Assembly: GCF_019200975.1 (NCBI RefSeq)
Contig: NZ_JAHTMR010000008.1
Span: forward strand, 140,089-204,088
Length of the DNA stretch: 64,000 nt
DNA from: Pseudomonas sp. PD9R
GTDB lineage: Bacteria > Pseudomonadota > Gammaproteobacteria > Pseudomonadales > Pseudomonadaceae
Reading direction: 5' to 3'
Part shown: piece after piece, positions 40,711 through 50,321 of the stretch
Layout of the letters: each line of letters begins with the position of its first letter
Position numbering within the stretch: position 1 is the first letter of the stretch
The notes under the pieces: model-generated
Told to the model about the DNA's origin: nothing
Database searches by the model: none
Seen by the model: the letters and a program-made list of their open reading frames with translations, nothing else
Made by a program: the position numbers and the translations under genes

Positions 40711-41784
40711 TCATTCAACCCGACTATGGCCCAACACCTGTCCGCCCAGCCGATACTGATTATTCCCGCTGCGTTTCGCCTCATACATTGCCAAATCGGC
40801 AATGTGAATCAGCCGGTCCATGCTCGGCGCATGGTCGGGGAATACCGCGACGCCCAGGCTGGTGCCGATGTGGCGTTGGTCGTTGCCGATGGTCACGGGC
40901 GGCGAGAGTTCGATGAAGATCTTCTGGCAGATGCTGCGGGCCTCATCCTGCAGGCTACTGCCTTGGGGCAGGCCCTGAAGGATGACCACGAATTCATCGC
41001 CGCCGATTCGCGCGACCGTGTCGGTGCCGCGCAGTATGTGTTTGAGCCGGGTTGCGGTGGTGATCAGGACGCGGTCGCCGGCCGCGTGACCGTAATGATC
41101 GTTGATCGCCTTGAAACCGTTCAGATCGACAAACACCAGCGCCACCCTTGTCGCGCTGACGCGCGCCTGTTCCAGCGCCTCGGCCAGGCGCTCTTCGAGC
41201 ACCAGCCGGTTGGGCAAACCGGTCAACGGGTCAAAATGGGCGAGGTGCCGCAGATAACTGGCAGAGGCTTTTTCTTCGGTGATGTCGCGCACCACGCCCA
41301 TCATCTTGATGGTTTCGTCACGGTTGTTCCTGACCACGTTGCCGGTTTCCCGCAGCCAGCGGAGGGTGCCGTCGGGCCAGACCACGCGATATTCCTCGTC
41401 GTGGTTTTCGCCGGTTTCCAGGCACCGCAACTCGCCAGCCCGGACTCTGGCCCGGTCGTCCGGGTGCACGCACGCGCAAAACAGCGCGTAAGAGGGGGTC
41501 ACTTCGCCAATTTTGAACCCGAACATGCCGTAGATCGCGTCCGACCAGTAGAGCCGGTCGGTGTCGACATCCCAGTCCCAGGTGCCGATACGGGCGAAGT
41601 ACTGGCTGCGTTTGAAACGCTCGGCATCACCGTCCTGTTGGATGTTCCGGCCTTCGGAGAGGCTATTGATGATTTCGCGATACTCGGCCAGTTGCCTGCG
41701 CAATGCGCGCTCGCGCCATATCAGCACGATGATCAGCGTGAGCACGACCAAGCCAAGAGCAGCGCTTGCCCAAAGCAAACTCAT
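40711..41784 (-). CDS. Membrane-anchored PAS-GGDEF diguanylate cyclase
   Basis: This 357-residue protein has one N-terminal membrane segment (about 5-24), a PAS domain (about 60-170, with the PAC end GVVRDITEEKAS) and a GGDEF domain (about 180-345). The active-site motif is intact, GGDEF at 261-265 (VARIGGDEFVV), and an RxxD inhibitory site is present at 252-255 (RGTD), so it should make cyclic di-GMP and be product-inhibited. FDPLTGLPNR marks the domain start. There is no EAL domain. The signal sensed by PAS is unknown. Confidence 0.93.
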   Translation of the reverse strand: MSLLWASAALGLVVLTLIIVLIWRERALRRQLAEYREIINSLSEGRNIQQDGDAERFKRSQYFARIGTWDWDVDTDRLYWSDAIYGMFGFKIGEVTPSYALFCACVHPDDRARVRAGELRCLETGENHDEEYRVVWPDGTLRWLRETGNVVRNNRDETIKMMGVVRDITEEKASASYLRHLAHFDPLTGLPNRLVLEERLAEALEQARVSATRVALVFVDLNGFKAINDHYGHAAGDRVLITTATRLKHILRGTDTVARIGGDEFVVILQGLPQGSSLQDEARSICQKIFIELSPPVTIGNDQRHIGTSLGVAVFPDHAPSMDRLIHIADLAMYEAKRSGNNQYRLGGQVLGHSRVE

Positions 41785-41964
41785 TCAGGAATAGCCATCA
41801 TGGCATCGCTAACCGTAGGGGTAGATGTTGGTTAGGGTAGTTCAGGTAACTTCGGCAACAGTTGCAAACCTTCGGCTAGCGAGCGCAAAGGTTGCCAATC
41901 GAGGGCAAATCTGGGAAAACGGCGCCCATCAAGCCTTCGGGCACTCAGCATACGAGTGAAAGTA

Positions 41965-42303
41965 ATGAATGACGATCTTCAGGTAATCGATCTCCAGGTG
42001 GGTGACGGAAAAGCCGCTGTCAAAGGCGCACTGATCACCACCCAGTACCGCGGCTGGCTGGAAGACGGCACCGAATTCGACTCATCCTACAGCCGCGGCA
42101 AACCGTTCCAGTGCGTGATCGGCACCGGGCGGGTCATCAAGGGCTGGGATCAGGGCATCATGGGCATGCAGGTCGGCGGCAAACGCAAGTTGCTGGTGCC
42201 GGCGCATTTGGCCTATGGCGAACGCACCATGGGCAAGATCACGCCGAACTCGAACCTGATATTCGAGATTGAATTGCTGGAAGTGCTGACGCGGGATGAT
42301 TGA
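41965..42303 (+). CDS. FKBP-type peptidyl-prolyl isomerase
   Basis: This 112-residue single-domain FKBP isomerase is cytoplasmic (no signal peptide). The active-site pocket is shown by YRGWLEDGTEFDSSYSRGKPF, VIKGWDQGIMGMQVGGKRKL and the AYGERTMGKITPNSNLIFEIELL end. The start is the ATG of MNDDLQVIDLQVG; a GTG three codons earlier is possible. It is normally a folding catalyst. The region after it is disturbed by the toxin fragment and insertion sequence. Confidence 0.92.
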   Translation: MNDDLQVIDLQVGDGKAAVKGALITTQYRGWLEDGTEFDSSYSRGKPFQCVIGTGRVIKGWDQGIMGMQVGGKRKLLVPAHLAYGERTMGKITPNSNLIFEIELLEVLTRDD

Positions 42304-42381
42304 ATAGGAGAGAGCAGTACTGGGGCTAACGTGGCGAGTGGTAAGCCCCGCCACAATTTCCGATACGGACCACTCGACGAA

Positions 42382-42717
42382 TCAGGTGAACGCGTCAATA
42401 TCGTCAAGCGTGTCCGCAATAGTTCCTTCCAGGAAAGGAAATTTTCTTTTCACCATTTCGAGTGCCGGAAGGACCGTCTCCCGATCCAATTCGCTGTGCC
42501 TGCGAGCGATGTGACCAAGAGCGGTCACGGCGGACGCTGCAACCGACGCATTCTCACTGGCGAGGTACTTCAGGCAAGTATTTTGAGCCCAAGTCCTATC
42601 TTCTTCATTCAGACCGATAGAAGCCAACCCCGCAATTACATTTTCGTCCACGCCGCTGGCAAGGAGCTCCGCCGCTTCATCGTGGCTTTTTGATGGATCT
42701 TGATAGAGCAGGCTCAC
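42382..42717 (-). CDS. Probable immunity protein (helical-repeat, 111 residues) of an orphaned toxin
   Basis: An acidic, all-helical 111-residue protein with HEAT-like repeats (VIAGLASIGLNEEDRTWAQNTCLKYL; SVAASAVTALGHIARRHSEL) and an acidic end (DTLDDIDAFT). It starts with GTG overlapping the stop of the toxin fragment by four bases (GTGA), the standard arrangement of polymorphic toxin-immunity pairs. No family name is certain to me; the immunity role is inferred from the overlap, size and character. The local base composition is lower in GC than the neighbouring backbone genes. Confidence 0.72.
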   Translation of the reverse strand: MSLLYQDPSKSHDEAAELLASGVDENVIAGLASIGLNEEDRTWAQNTCLKYLASENASVAASAVTALGHIARRHSELDRETVLPALEMVKRKFPFLEGTIADTLDDIDAFT

Positions 42718-42959
42718 TTCTTTACTCCCGCAGTATTGCCCTTGTTGTCTACTTTCTTAGCCTTAATTAGCGCGTTTTTCATATCTTGGTGGAGTTTGTC
42801 CCATGGCCTGACGTGGCCGTGGTAGACATCTCCTCCGGTACGGTCAAAGACAATAAACTCATTTGTTTCTGGATCGACGCCAATTCTGCGTGGTGATGTA
42901 GGTTTCACCTGAATTGAGTTCTCCAGTGCTTCCTGTCCATTGGTGGGGCCCTTACTTTT
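42714..42959 (-). pseudogene. C-terminal fragment of a polymorphic toxin, cut by the ISL3-family element
   Basis: The reading frame is open for 82 codons from the insertion-sequence end to its stop; the first in-frame stop upstream lies inside the terminal inverted repeat at 42963-42965. It reads GPTNGQEALENSIQVKPTSP, then RRIGVDPETNEFIVFDRT, YHGHVRPWDKLHQDM and a basic tail. The PTNGQ-ALENS-QVK linker plus compact basic domain is the pattern seen at the C-terminus of large secreted polymorphic toxins (two-partner/FHA or Rhs carriers). The several-kilobase N-terminal part and any secretion gene are missing; on the other side of the element is the rho terminator. A GTG at 42906 could in theory start a 64-residue product, but no ribosome binding site is evident. 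Confidence 0.75.
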
Positions 42960-44267
42960 GGTTCATCACGGATTGCCGGGAAAGACGCTCTTGATCTTCA
43001 TGAAAAAGAATTCGCTATCCCGGTAACCGTACGCCATCCGCTTGATGACCTTTATTCGATTGTTTATTCCTTCCAACTGACCGGTGTGCATCGGCCAGCG
43101 AACCCGACTCACGATGCCCCGCCAGTAAGCCTTTAGCCGTTTGGCAAACTGGATCAGAGCAGGTATTTCGCTTTCATGAGCATGGCGCAGCCATTGCTTC
43201 CATGCCGTTCTCCAGCTCCAGGCAGTACTCGGCGTCCAGAGCGTTTTGAGTTCAGCCTTCATTAAATAGATCGTCATCAATGCCTGGTTAGCCGCCAGCA
43301 GATCCTCCAGGCGAACCTGTTGTTCCGGTGTTTTCAGGTTCTGCGGATTACGCAGAAGCAGCCATCGCGCCTGCTTGATGACCTTTCGGGCCGGTTTGTC
43401 ATGACGCAGTCGATTGGCTTCGTCGACGCGCACCCGATCAATCACCTCTCGGCCATATTTGGCCACCACATGGAACAGGTCGTAGACCACGCGTGCTTGT
43501 GGGCAGTGCTGACGAACCTCCAGATCAAAAGCGGTGTTCATGTCCATCGCTACCGCTTCGATGCGAGCGCAACCCTCTGGCCCCAGCTCTTCGAAAAATG
43601 GCCTGACGGCCGCCCGGCTGCGGCCTTCGCCGATCCACAGCACCCGCCGTGTATCCGCATCCAGGACAACGCTGGCATAACGATGACCTTTGAACAGTGC
43701 GAACTCGTCCATCACCAAACGTCTCGGTTGCGCCTTTGGCAAAATGCTCAATGCGGCTTGCAAGGCTCGACGCTCCAGCAACCGAACGGTCTCCCAATGC
43801 AGCCCAAACATCTGCGCCACGTGCAACGTTGGAAGGCGTTCACAGGCTTGAATGACCGCCTCTGCCAGACGTCGTGTCATACGGGCATAGCGATCCAGCC
43901 AACTGACGGCCTCCATGCGTTTGCCGCAATCGCGGCAATCAACGCGCCGGAGTAAAACGCTCAGGCGCACCGCACGACCGAGAATGGGTAAATCGCGAAT
44001 GACTCGCTCGCAATACTCATGCGTGGTTGAACAGGGTTTTTGGCACCCGCCACAGGAAGGAAATCGGGTGGCGTGGGGTGTCAGATCAATCTGGAGGGCG
44101 TCACCATCAGGCTTGATCGTGACGACAGAAAAGCCCTCCCAAAACGGAAGGAAAGTATTAATATCGCGCATAAGAACGCCGGTTTGTTAGATGTGTTTGC
44201 TCGCACGAACATCATCAACCAAATCGGCGTTCTTGTTTCTGTGTTTCCCGGGATTCCGTGAAGAACC
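42960..44267 (-). mobile_element. ISL3-family insertion sequence
   Basis: The element is about 1308 bp, bounded by imperfect inverted repeats: GGTTCATCACGGATTGCCGG from the left end and GGTTCTTCACGGAATCCCGG from the right, continuing into GGAAASAC, with about four mismatches in 27. It carries one transposase gene that ends inside the left repeat. The typical 8-bp target duplication is not visible, even if the ends are shifted to include the shared TTTT. It sits between the rho terminator and the toxin fragment. Confidence 0.92.
42966..44171 (-). CDS. ISL3-family transposase
   Basis: This full-length transposase of 401 residues has an N-terminal zinc-binding region (FPSCGGCQKPCSTTHEY with CRDCGKRM), a helix-turn-helix part (TLHVAQMFGLHWETVRLLE) and a DDE catalytic core: Asp in RRLVMDEFALFKGH, Asp in AVAMDMNTAFDLEV and Glu in GQLEGINNRIKVIKRMAYG. 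The frame is intact and the element ends are kept, so it may still be mobile. Its stop lies six bases inside the element's left end. Confidence 0.95.
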   Translation of the reverse strand: MRDINTFLPFWEGFSVVTIKPDGDALQIDLTPHATRFPSCGGCQKPCSTTHEYCERVIRDLPILGRAVRLSVLLRRVDCRDCGKRMEAVSWLDRYARMTRRLAEAVIQACERLPTLHVAQMFGLHWETVRLLERRALQAALSILPKAQPRRLVMDEFALFKGHRYASVVLDADTRRVLWIGEGRSRAAVRPFFEELGPEGCARIEAVAMDMNTAFDLEVRQHCPQARVVYDLFHVVAKYGREVIDRVRVDEANRLRHDKPARKVIKQARWLLLRNPQNLKTPEQQVRLEDLLAANQALMTIYLMKAELKTLWTPSTAWSWRTAWKQWLRHAHESEIPALIQFAKRLKAYWRGIVSRVRWPMHTGQLEGINNRIKVIKRMAYGYRDSEFFFMKIKSVFPGNP

Positions 44268-44268
44268 A

Positions 44269-44300
44269 AAAAAATGGCGCCCCTCAGGGCGCCACTTTTT
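44269..44300 (-). terminator. rho gene terminator
   Basis: The stem GGCGCCC / GGGCGCC with a TCA-type loop is followed on the minus strand by seven T. It lies directly against the right end of the insertion sequence, which shows that the element landed just after the rho transcript end. Confidence 0.9.
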
Positions 44301-44317
44301 CAGTACGGCTTGGCGTG

Positions 44318-45577
<1,260 letters not shown>

Positions 45578-45774
45578 ATAGGAATGACGTAATCATTTAT
45601 GGAGGGGGGAAATTAAGCTTTTGGCTTAATGAGGCCGCGCCGCGGAGAAGGCGACAGGATCGCGTACTTATTCGAAAAGGAGAGCGTCGGCGACGGCTAG
45701 CAGGGGGCACTGGAGAAACCAGTGCGGGGCCGAATGTAACACCTGAGTTTCGGAGCGTCTAGCCCTCGACAACG

Positions 45775-45804
45775 AAAAAGCCCCGCTATTTGCGGGGCCT
45801 TTTA
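45775..45804 (-). terminator. trxA terminator
   Basis: The stem AGGCCCCGCA / TGCGGGGC(C)T type (GCCCCGC / GCGGGGC) with TATTT loop is followed on the minus strand by TTTTT. It lies 20 bp after the trxA stop. Confidence 0.9.
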
Positions 45805-45824
45805 GTGACACGCTACAACGACGC

Positions 45825-46154
45825 TTAGATGTTGGCGTCGAGGAAAGCAGCCAGTTGCGACTTCGACAGTGCGCCGACCTTGGTCGCTTCAACGTTGCCG
45901 TTCTTGAACAGCATCAGGGTCGGGATACCACGCACGCCATGCTTGGCCGGGGTTTCCTGGTTTTCGTCGATGTTCAGTTTGGCAACGGTCAGCTTGCCTT
46001 TGTAGGTCTCGGCAATTTCGTCCAGAACAGGAGCGATCATTTTGCAAGGGCCGCACCATTCAGCCCAGTAATCGACCAGTACAGCGCCTTCAGCCTTGAG
46101 TACGTCGGCCTCGAAGCTAGCGTCGCTAACGTGTTTGATAAGATCGCTGCTCAT
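45825..46154 (-). CDS. trxA: Thioredoxin 1
   Basis: This 109-residue cytoplasmic thioredoxin has the active-site WCGPC at residues 33-37 (DYWAEWCGPCKMIAP), the buried Asp in VLVDYW and the cis-Pro in RGIPTLMLFKNG. It reduces protein disulfides using electrons from thioredoxin reductase. The start is the ATG of MSSDLIKHVSD after GGAG; 19 upstream in-frame codons are unlikely. The trxA-rho order is conserved in many gammaproteobacteria. Confidence 0.98.
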   Translation of the reverse strand: MSSDLIKHVSDASFEADVLKAEGAVLVDYWAEWCGPCKMIAPVLDEIAETYKGKLTVAKLNIDENQETPAKHGVRGIPTLMLFKNGNVEATKVGALSKSQLAAFLDANI

Positions 46155-46275
46155 GGAATTCTCCAGGGTTGTAAGCAAAAAAACGTGGCCCATCATAGCT
46201 GCCCTTCCCACGTTCAGGAAGCCGCAGTTGATTGAGTCTCGCTATGGTGTTCCATGAGTTTGGGTATAGCCCAAG

Positions 46276-46983
46276 TCACGTCGTGGCGGGAGCGACGAAG
46301 GCAATGCCGGTGCGCAACGCGGCATTGCGCACGTGCTCGTGCATGGCTTTCTGCGCAGCGCCGGAGGCTCGCCGGGCCAGTGCGCGAAGGATTTTGCGGT
46401 GTTCCTGCCAGGTCTCCATGGCCCGTTCGGCCCGGATGAACGGTAACTTCTGGCTTTCCAGGAAGATCTCGGCGCTGGCCGTGAGGATGCTCAGCATCGC
46501 CTGATTACCGCTGGCCAGCAAAATGCGCCGGTGAAATTCGAAGTCCAGGCGTGCCGCCGCTTCGAAGTCGCCGGACTTCAGTTCATGGCGCATGGCGGCG
46601 ACATTGTCCTCCAACGCATCAAGTTCATCGGTGCTCAACGTCACGGCCGCCAGCCCTGCGGCAAACCCCTCCAGCGCATAACGCAACTGGAAGATATCCA
46701 GCGGCGAAGCCTGCGCCGCGAACGGCCAGCTCAGAGTCGCCTCGCCTCGCGGCAGATCCACCGGCGATTGTACGAACACGCCTTTACCGGGCTGGATAAT
46801 GATCACCCCCAGCGCACTCAGCGATGACAACGCTTCACGTAACGACGCCCGACTCACGCCTAATTGCACGGCCAGGTCGCGTTGCGAAGGCAAGGCATCC
46901 CCCGGCCCGAAACCCTGTTCGGTGATCAGTTTGCGGATGGCTTGCAGCGCCACTTCAGGTACGGCGCGGGATATCGAATTCAT
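46276..46983 (-). CDS. GntR-family transcriptional regulator, FCD type
   Basis: This 235-residue regulator has a GntR winged helix-turn-helix at about 10-75 (GDALPSQRDLAVQLGVSRASLREALSSL) and an FCD all-helical effector domain at about 88-220, with metal-binding candidates Asp/His (ARLDFEFHRRILLASG; HEHVRNAAL). It is divergent from the amino-acid ABC transporter operon and probably represses it until a carboxylate or amino-acid ligand binds. A TGGTTTACCA palindrome overlaps its own start codon. Confidence 0.9.
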   Translation of the reverse strand: MNSISRAVPEVALQAIRKLITEQGFGPGDALPSQRDLAVQLGVSRASLREALSSLSALGVIIIQPGKGVFVQSPVDLPRGEATLSWPFAAQASPLDIFQLRYALEGFAAGLAAVTLSTDELDALEDNVAAMRHELKSGDFEAAARLDFEFHRRILLASGNQAMLSILTASAEIFLESQKLPFIRAERAMETWQEHRKILRALARRASGAAQKAMHEHVRNAALRTGIAFVAPATT

Positions 46984-46992
46984 GGTTTACCA
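46983..46992. promoter_or_regulatory. TGGT-TT-ACCA palindrome at the FCD regulator start
   Basis: This perfect four-base inverted repeat matches the TGGT-N-ACCA style of FCD-family operators (known for FadR/LldR-type proteins). It overlaps the regulator's start codon, a position suited to autorepression. Function is inferred. Confidence 0.4.
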
Positions 46993-47117
46993 GACGTAAC
47001 CAGGCCAATGTGCGGCTAGTTGTAAAGCTATTCGCGGCGCCCGGCAAGTCGTGCCCCATGGGGGTTCGGCGATTTTTGCGGGTGCGCTATCGAGGTGCGA
47101 AATACAACCTGACTGTT

Positions 47118-47151
47118 CAGACCAGTAATACCTTTTCACACCAGTAAAACC
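47118..47151 (+). promoter_or_regulatory. Direct repeat before the ABC transporter operon
   Basis: CAGACCAGTAATACC and CACACCAGTAAAACC are 19 bp apart (start to start) and match at 12 of 15 or more positions. They lie 90-120 bp before the first ABC gene and could be regulator half-sites or part of the promoter region. Confidence 0.4.
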
Positions 47152-47240
47152 GCGGTCTGCCGCCCCCAAAACCTGATGTTGGCATGGCCCATGCTCTGTC
47201 GAATCGCAGAAATTACTCCTCGCCGATTCGGAGATTTGCC

Positions 47241-48026
47241 ATGACCCAGCGCTACAGCGCCCTCCTCGCCGCCCTGTTTGCCAGCCTGATGCTGAGCCAG
47301 GCACCCGCCCACGCCGACGGCCTGGAGGATGTGGTCAAGCGCGGCGTCCTCAAAGTCGCCGTGCCTCAGGACTTCCCGCCTTTCGGCTCGGTCGGGCCGG
47401 ACATGAAGCCGCGCGGCCTGGACATCGACACCGCGAAACTGCTGGCCGACCAGCTCAAGGTCAAACTCGAACTGACCCCGGTCAACAGCACCAATCGCAT
47501 CCCGTTCCTGACCACCGGCAAGGTGGACCTGGTGATTTCCAGCCTCGGCAAAAACCCCGAGCGTGAAAAGGTCATCGACTTCTCCCGCGCCTACGCGCCG
47601 TTCTACCTCGCCGTGTTTGGTCCTCCAGACGCCGATATCAAGAGCCTGGACGACCTCAAGGGCAAGACCATCAGCGTCACCCGTGGCGCCATCGAAGACA
47701 TCGAGCTGACCAAGGTCGCCCCCGAAGGCGTGACCATCAAGCGTTTCGAAGACAACAACTCGACCATCGCCGCGTACCTCGCCGGCCAGGTCGATCTGAT
47801 CGCCAGTGGCAACGTGGTGATGGTCGCGATCAGCGAGAAGAGCCCGAAACGTGTGCCGGCGCTGAAAGTGAAACTCAAGGACTCGCCGGTCTACGTGGGC
47901 GTAAACAAGAACGAGCCGGCGTTGCTGGACAAGGTCAATCAGATCCTCGTCGCCGCCAAGAGCGACGGCGCGCTGGAGAAAAATGCCCTGACCTGGCTGA
48001 AAGAACCGCTGCCGGCCGACCTCTGA
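47241..48026 (+). CDS. Amino-acid-type ABC transporter substrate-binding protein
   Basis: This 261-residue periplasmic binding protein of the polar amino acid family has signal peptide 1-25 (ending QAPAHADG), then VVKRGVLKVAVPQDFPPFGSVG and GLDIDTAKLLADQLKVKLEL, the standard family start, and the ligand-site ISSLGKNPEREKVIDFSRAY. The start is the ATG after GGAGA; 19 earlier codons are not needed. It is the first gene of a four-gene operon with two permeases and an ATPase. The exact amino acid is unknown. Confidence 0.93.
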   Translation: MTQRYSALLAALFASLMLSQAPAHADGLEDVVKRGVLKVAVPQDFPPFGSVGPDMKPRGLDIDTAKLLADQLKVKLELTPVNSTNRIPFLTTGKVDLVISSLGKNPEREKVIDFSRAYAPFYLAVFGPPDADIKSLDDLKGKTISVTRGAIEDIELTKVAPEGVTIKRFEDNNSTIAAYLAGQVDLIASGNVVMVAISEKSPKRVPALKVKLKDSPVYVGVNKNEPALLDKVNQILVAAKSDGALEKNALTWLKEPLPADL

Positions 48027-48048
48027 TTCGGCGCGCAGGAGACACGTT

Positions 48049-48717
48049 ATGGCTTATCAGTTCGATTTCTTGCCGGTGGTGCAAAACACCGATCTGCTGT
48101 TGCGCGGTGCATTGTTCACCCTTGAGCTGACGGCCATAGGTGCGGTACTCGGTGTGGCCCTGGGCATCATCGGGGCGCTGGTGCGGGCGTGGAACATTCG
48201 CCCGTTCGCCGGGATTTTCGGGGTCTATGTCGAGTTGATCCGCAACACGCCGTTTCTGGTGCAGTTGTTTTTCATCTTTTTCGGCCTGCCGTCCCTGGGC
48301 GTGCAGATTTCCGAGTGGCAGGCTGCGGTGCTGGCAATGGTGATCAACCTCGGCGCCTATTCCACCGAGATCATCCGCGCCGGCATTCAGGCGATCCCTC
48401 GAGGTCAACTCGAAGCCGCTGCGGCGCTGGCGATGACGCGCTTCGAAGCCTTCCGTCACGTGGTGTTGCTGCCGGCGTTGAGCAAGGTCTGGCCGGCCCT
48501 GAGCAGCCAGATCATCATTGTGATGCTCGGCTCGGCGGTCTGTTCGCAGATCGCCACCGAAGAATTGAGCTTCGCCGCCAACTTCATTCAATCACGCAAC
48601 TTCCGCGCCTTCGAAACCTATGCCCTGACCACGCTGATCTATTTGTGCATGGCGTTGCTGATCCGCCAATTGCTGAACTGGATCGGCCGCCGCTACATCG
48701 CAAGGAACAGCCAATGA
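48049..48717 (+). CDS. Amino acid ABC transporter permease (first)
   Basis: This 222-residue HisM/HisQ-type permease has about five membrane segments. The cytoplasmic coupling EAA loop is GIQAIPRGQLEAAAALAMTRFEAFRHVVLPALSK-like (residues about 108-142). Its stop overlaps the next permease start by four bases (ATGA), so translation is coupled. GGAG lies ahead of the ATG. Confidence 0.94.
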   Translation: MAYQFDFLPVVQNTDLLLRGALFTLELTAIGAVLGVALGIIGALVRAWNIRPFAGIFGVYVELIRNTPFLVQLFFIFFGLPSLGVQISEWQAAVLAMVINLGAYSTEIIRAGIQAIPRGQLEAAAALAMTRFEAFRHVVLLPALSKVWPALSSQIIIVMLGSAVCSQIATEELSFAANFIQSRNFRAFETYALTTLIYLCMALLIRQLLNWIGRRYIARNSQ

Positions 48718-49364
48718 GCGACTTCACCTTTTGGGACATCGTGCGCAACTTGCTCACGGGTTTGCAGTGGACATTGGCGCTGTCGCTGGTGGCCTTCATT
48801 GGCGGCGGGCTGATCGGCTTGCTGATCATGGTCATGCGCATCTCGGACAAATCCCTGCCGCGCAATTTCGCCCGCACCTACATCGAACTGTTCCAGGGCA
48901 CGCCGCTGTTGATGCAGTTGTTTCTGGTGTTCTTCGGTGTAGCACTGGCCGGGGTGGACATTTCGCCGTGGATGGCGGCGGCGATTGCCCTGACGCTGTT
49001 CACCAGCGCGTATCTGGCAGAGATCTGGCGCGGTTGCGTCGAATCGATCCCCAACGGCCAGTGGGAAGCCTCGTCGAGCCTGGCGCTGAACCCGCTGGAG
49101 CAACTGCGCTACGTGATCCTGCCGCAAGCCCTGCGCATCGCCGTGGCACCGACCGTCGGGTTTTCTGTGCAAGTGGTCAAAGGCACGGCTGTGACCTCGA
49201 TTATCGGTTTCACCGAGCTGACCAAAACCGGCGGCATGCTCGCCAACGCCACCTTCGAACCCTTCATGGTTTATGGACTGGTAGCGCTTGGTTACTTCCT
49301 CCTTTGTTATCCCTTGTCCCTCAGTGCGCGCTACCTGGAAAGGAGACTGCATGCCTCTGCTTAG
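48714..49364 (+). CDS. Amino acid ABC transporter permease (second)
   Basis: This 216-residue permease pairs with the preceding one to form the membrane channel. The EAA loop is GCVESIPNGQWEASSSLALN followed by PLEQLRYVILPQALR. Membrane segments lie near 15-40, 55-80, 85-105, 145-165 and 185-205. It overlaps the ATPase gene by 14 bp, in line with tight operon coupling. Confidence 0.94.
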   Translation: MSDFTFWDIVRNLLTGLQWTLALSLVAFIGGGLIGLLIMVMRISDKSLPRNFARTYIELFQGTPLLMQLFLVFFGVALAGVDISPWMAAAIALTLFTSAYLAEIWRGCVESIPNGQWEASSSLALNPLEQLRYVILPQALRIAVAPTVGFSVQVVKGTAVTSIIGFTELTKTGGMLANATFEPFMVYGLVALGYFLLCYPLSLSARYLERRLHASA

Positions 49365-50088
49365 AATTTCCGCCCTGCATAAATACTACGGCGATCACCA
49401 TGTGCTCAAAGGCATCGACCTGACTGTCGAGGAAGGCCAGGTGGTGGCGATCATCGGGCGCAGTGGCTCGGGTAAATCGACTCTGCTGCGCACCCTCAAT
49501 GGGCTGGAGTCGATCAACGATGGCGTCATTGAAGTCGACGGCGAATACCTCGATGCCGCCCGCGCTGACTTGCGCAGCCTGCGACAGAAAGTCGGCATGG
49601 TGTTCCAGCAGTTCAATCTGTTCCCACACCTGACGGTCGGCGAGAACGTCATGCTCGCGCCGCAAGTGGTGCAAAAAGTGCCGAAAGCCAAAGCCGCCGA
49701 ACTGGCGCGTCAGATGTTGGAACGGGTCGGGCTGGGAGAGAAATTCGATGCCTTCCCGGATCGGTTGTCCGGTGGGCAACAGCAACGGGTGGCAATTGCC
49801 CGCGCGCTGGCGATGTCGCCCAAGGTGTTGCTGTGCGATGAAATCACCTCGGCGCTGGACCCGGAGTTGGTCAATGAAGTGCTGAGCGTGGTCCGGCAAC
49901 TAGCCAAGGAAGGCATGACGCTGATCATGGTCACCCACGAAATGCGCTTTGCCCGGGAGGTTGGGGACAAGTTGGTGTTCATGCATCAGGGCAAAGTGCA
50001 TGAGGTGGGTGATCCGAAAGTGTTGTTTGCCAATCCGCGCACGGCGGAGTTGGCGAATTTTATTGGGACCGTGGAAGCCGCCGGCTGA
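49351..50088 (+). CDS. Amino acid ABC transporter ATP-binding protein
   Basis: This 245-residue ATPase subunit of the polar amino acid family has Walker A GRSGSGKST (about 36-44), the Q-loop MVFQQFNLFPHLTV, signature LSGGQQQRVAIARAL, Walker B VLLCDEITSALDPE and the H-loop IMVTHEM. The start is the ATG after AAGGAGA inside the end of the permease gene. It closes the operon; a REP pair follows. Confidence 0.96.
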   Translation: MPLLRISALHKYYGDHHVLKGIDLTVEEGQVVAIIGRSGSGKSTLLRTLNGLESINDGVIEVDGEYLDAARADLRSLRQKVGMVFQQFNLFPHLTVGENVMLAPQVVQKVPKAKAAELARQMLERVGLGEKFDAFPDRLSGGQQQRVAIARALAMSPKVLLCDEITSALDPELVNEVLSVVRQLAKEGMTLIMVTHEMRFAREVGDKLVFMHQGKVHEVGDPKVLFANPRTAELANFIGTVEAAG

Positions 50089-50096
50089 AGCCTCTG

Positions 50097-50228
50097 CGGC
50101 GAGGGAGCTTGCTCCCGTTCGGCGGCGCAGCCCTCGTAAAACCCATGCACGCGATATCTGGCTGAAAATCGAGGTGGATGGATTAGGGGCTGCTTCGCAC
50201 CCCAGCGGGAGCAAGCTCCCTCGCCACA
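50097..50228. repeat. REP pair (GGCGAGGGAGCTTGCTCCCG class)
   Basis: Inverted units GCGGCGAGGGAGCTTGCTCC and GGAGCAAGCTCCCTCGCCAC surround about 80 bp, longer than in other pairs of this class in the window. It lies between the ABC operon and ppx. Confidence 0.88.
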
Positions 50229-50321
50229 GGGTTGCGCCATATCAAGGCTTTGCGCCGTACGCGTTGGCGGCAGCGTTTGATCGTGGCACGATGTCGAGGT
50301 AATCGACCGAGACCCCACACC

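Noticed and set aside
42906..42908. GTG as start of an independent 64-residue gene
   Set aside because: The frame is open upstream to the insertion-sequence end with toxin-linker sequence, so the short frame is better explained as a truncated C-terminus.
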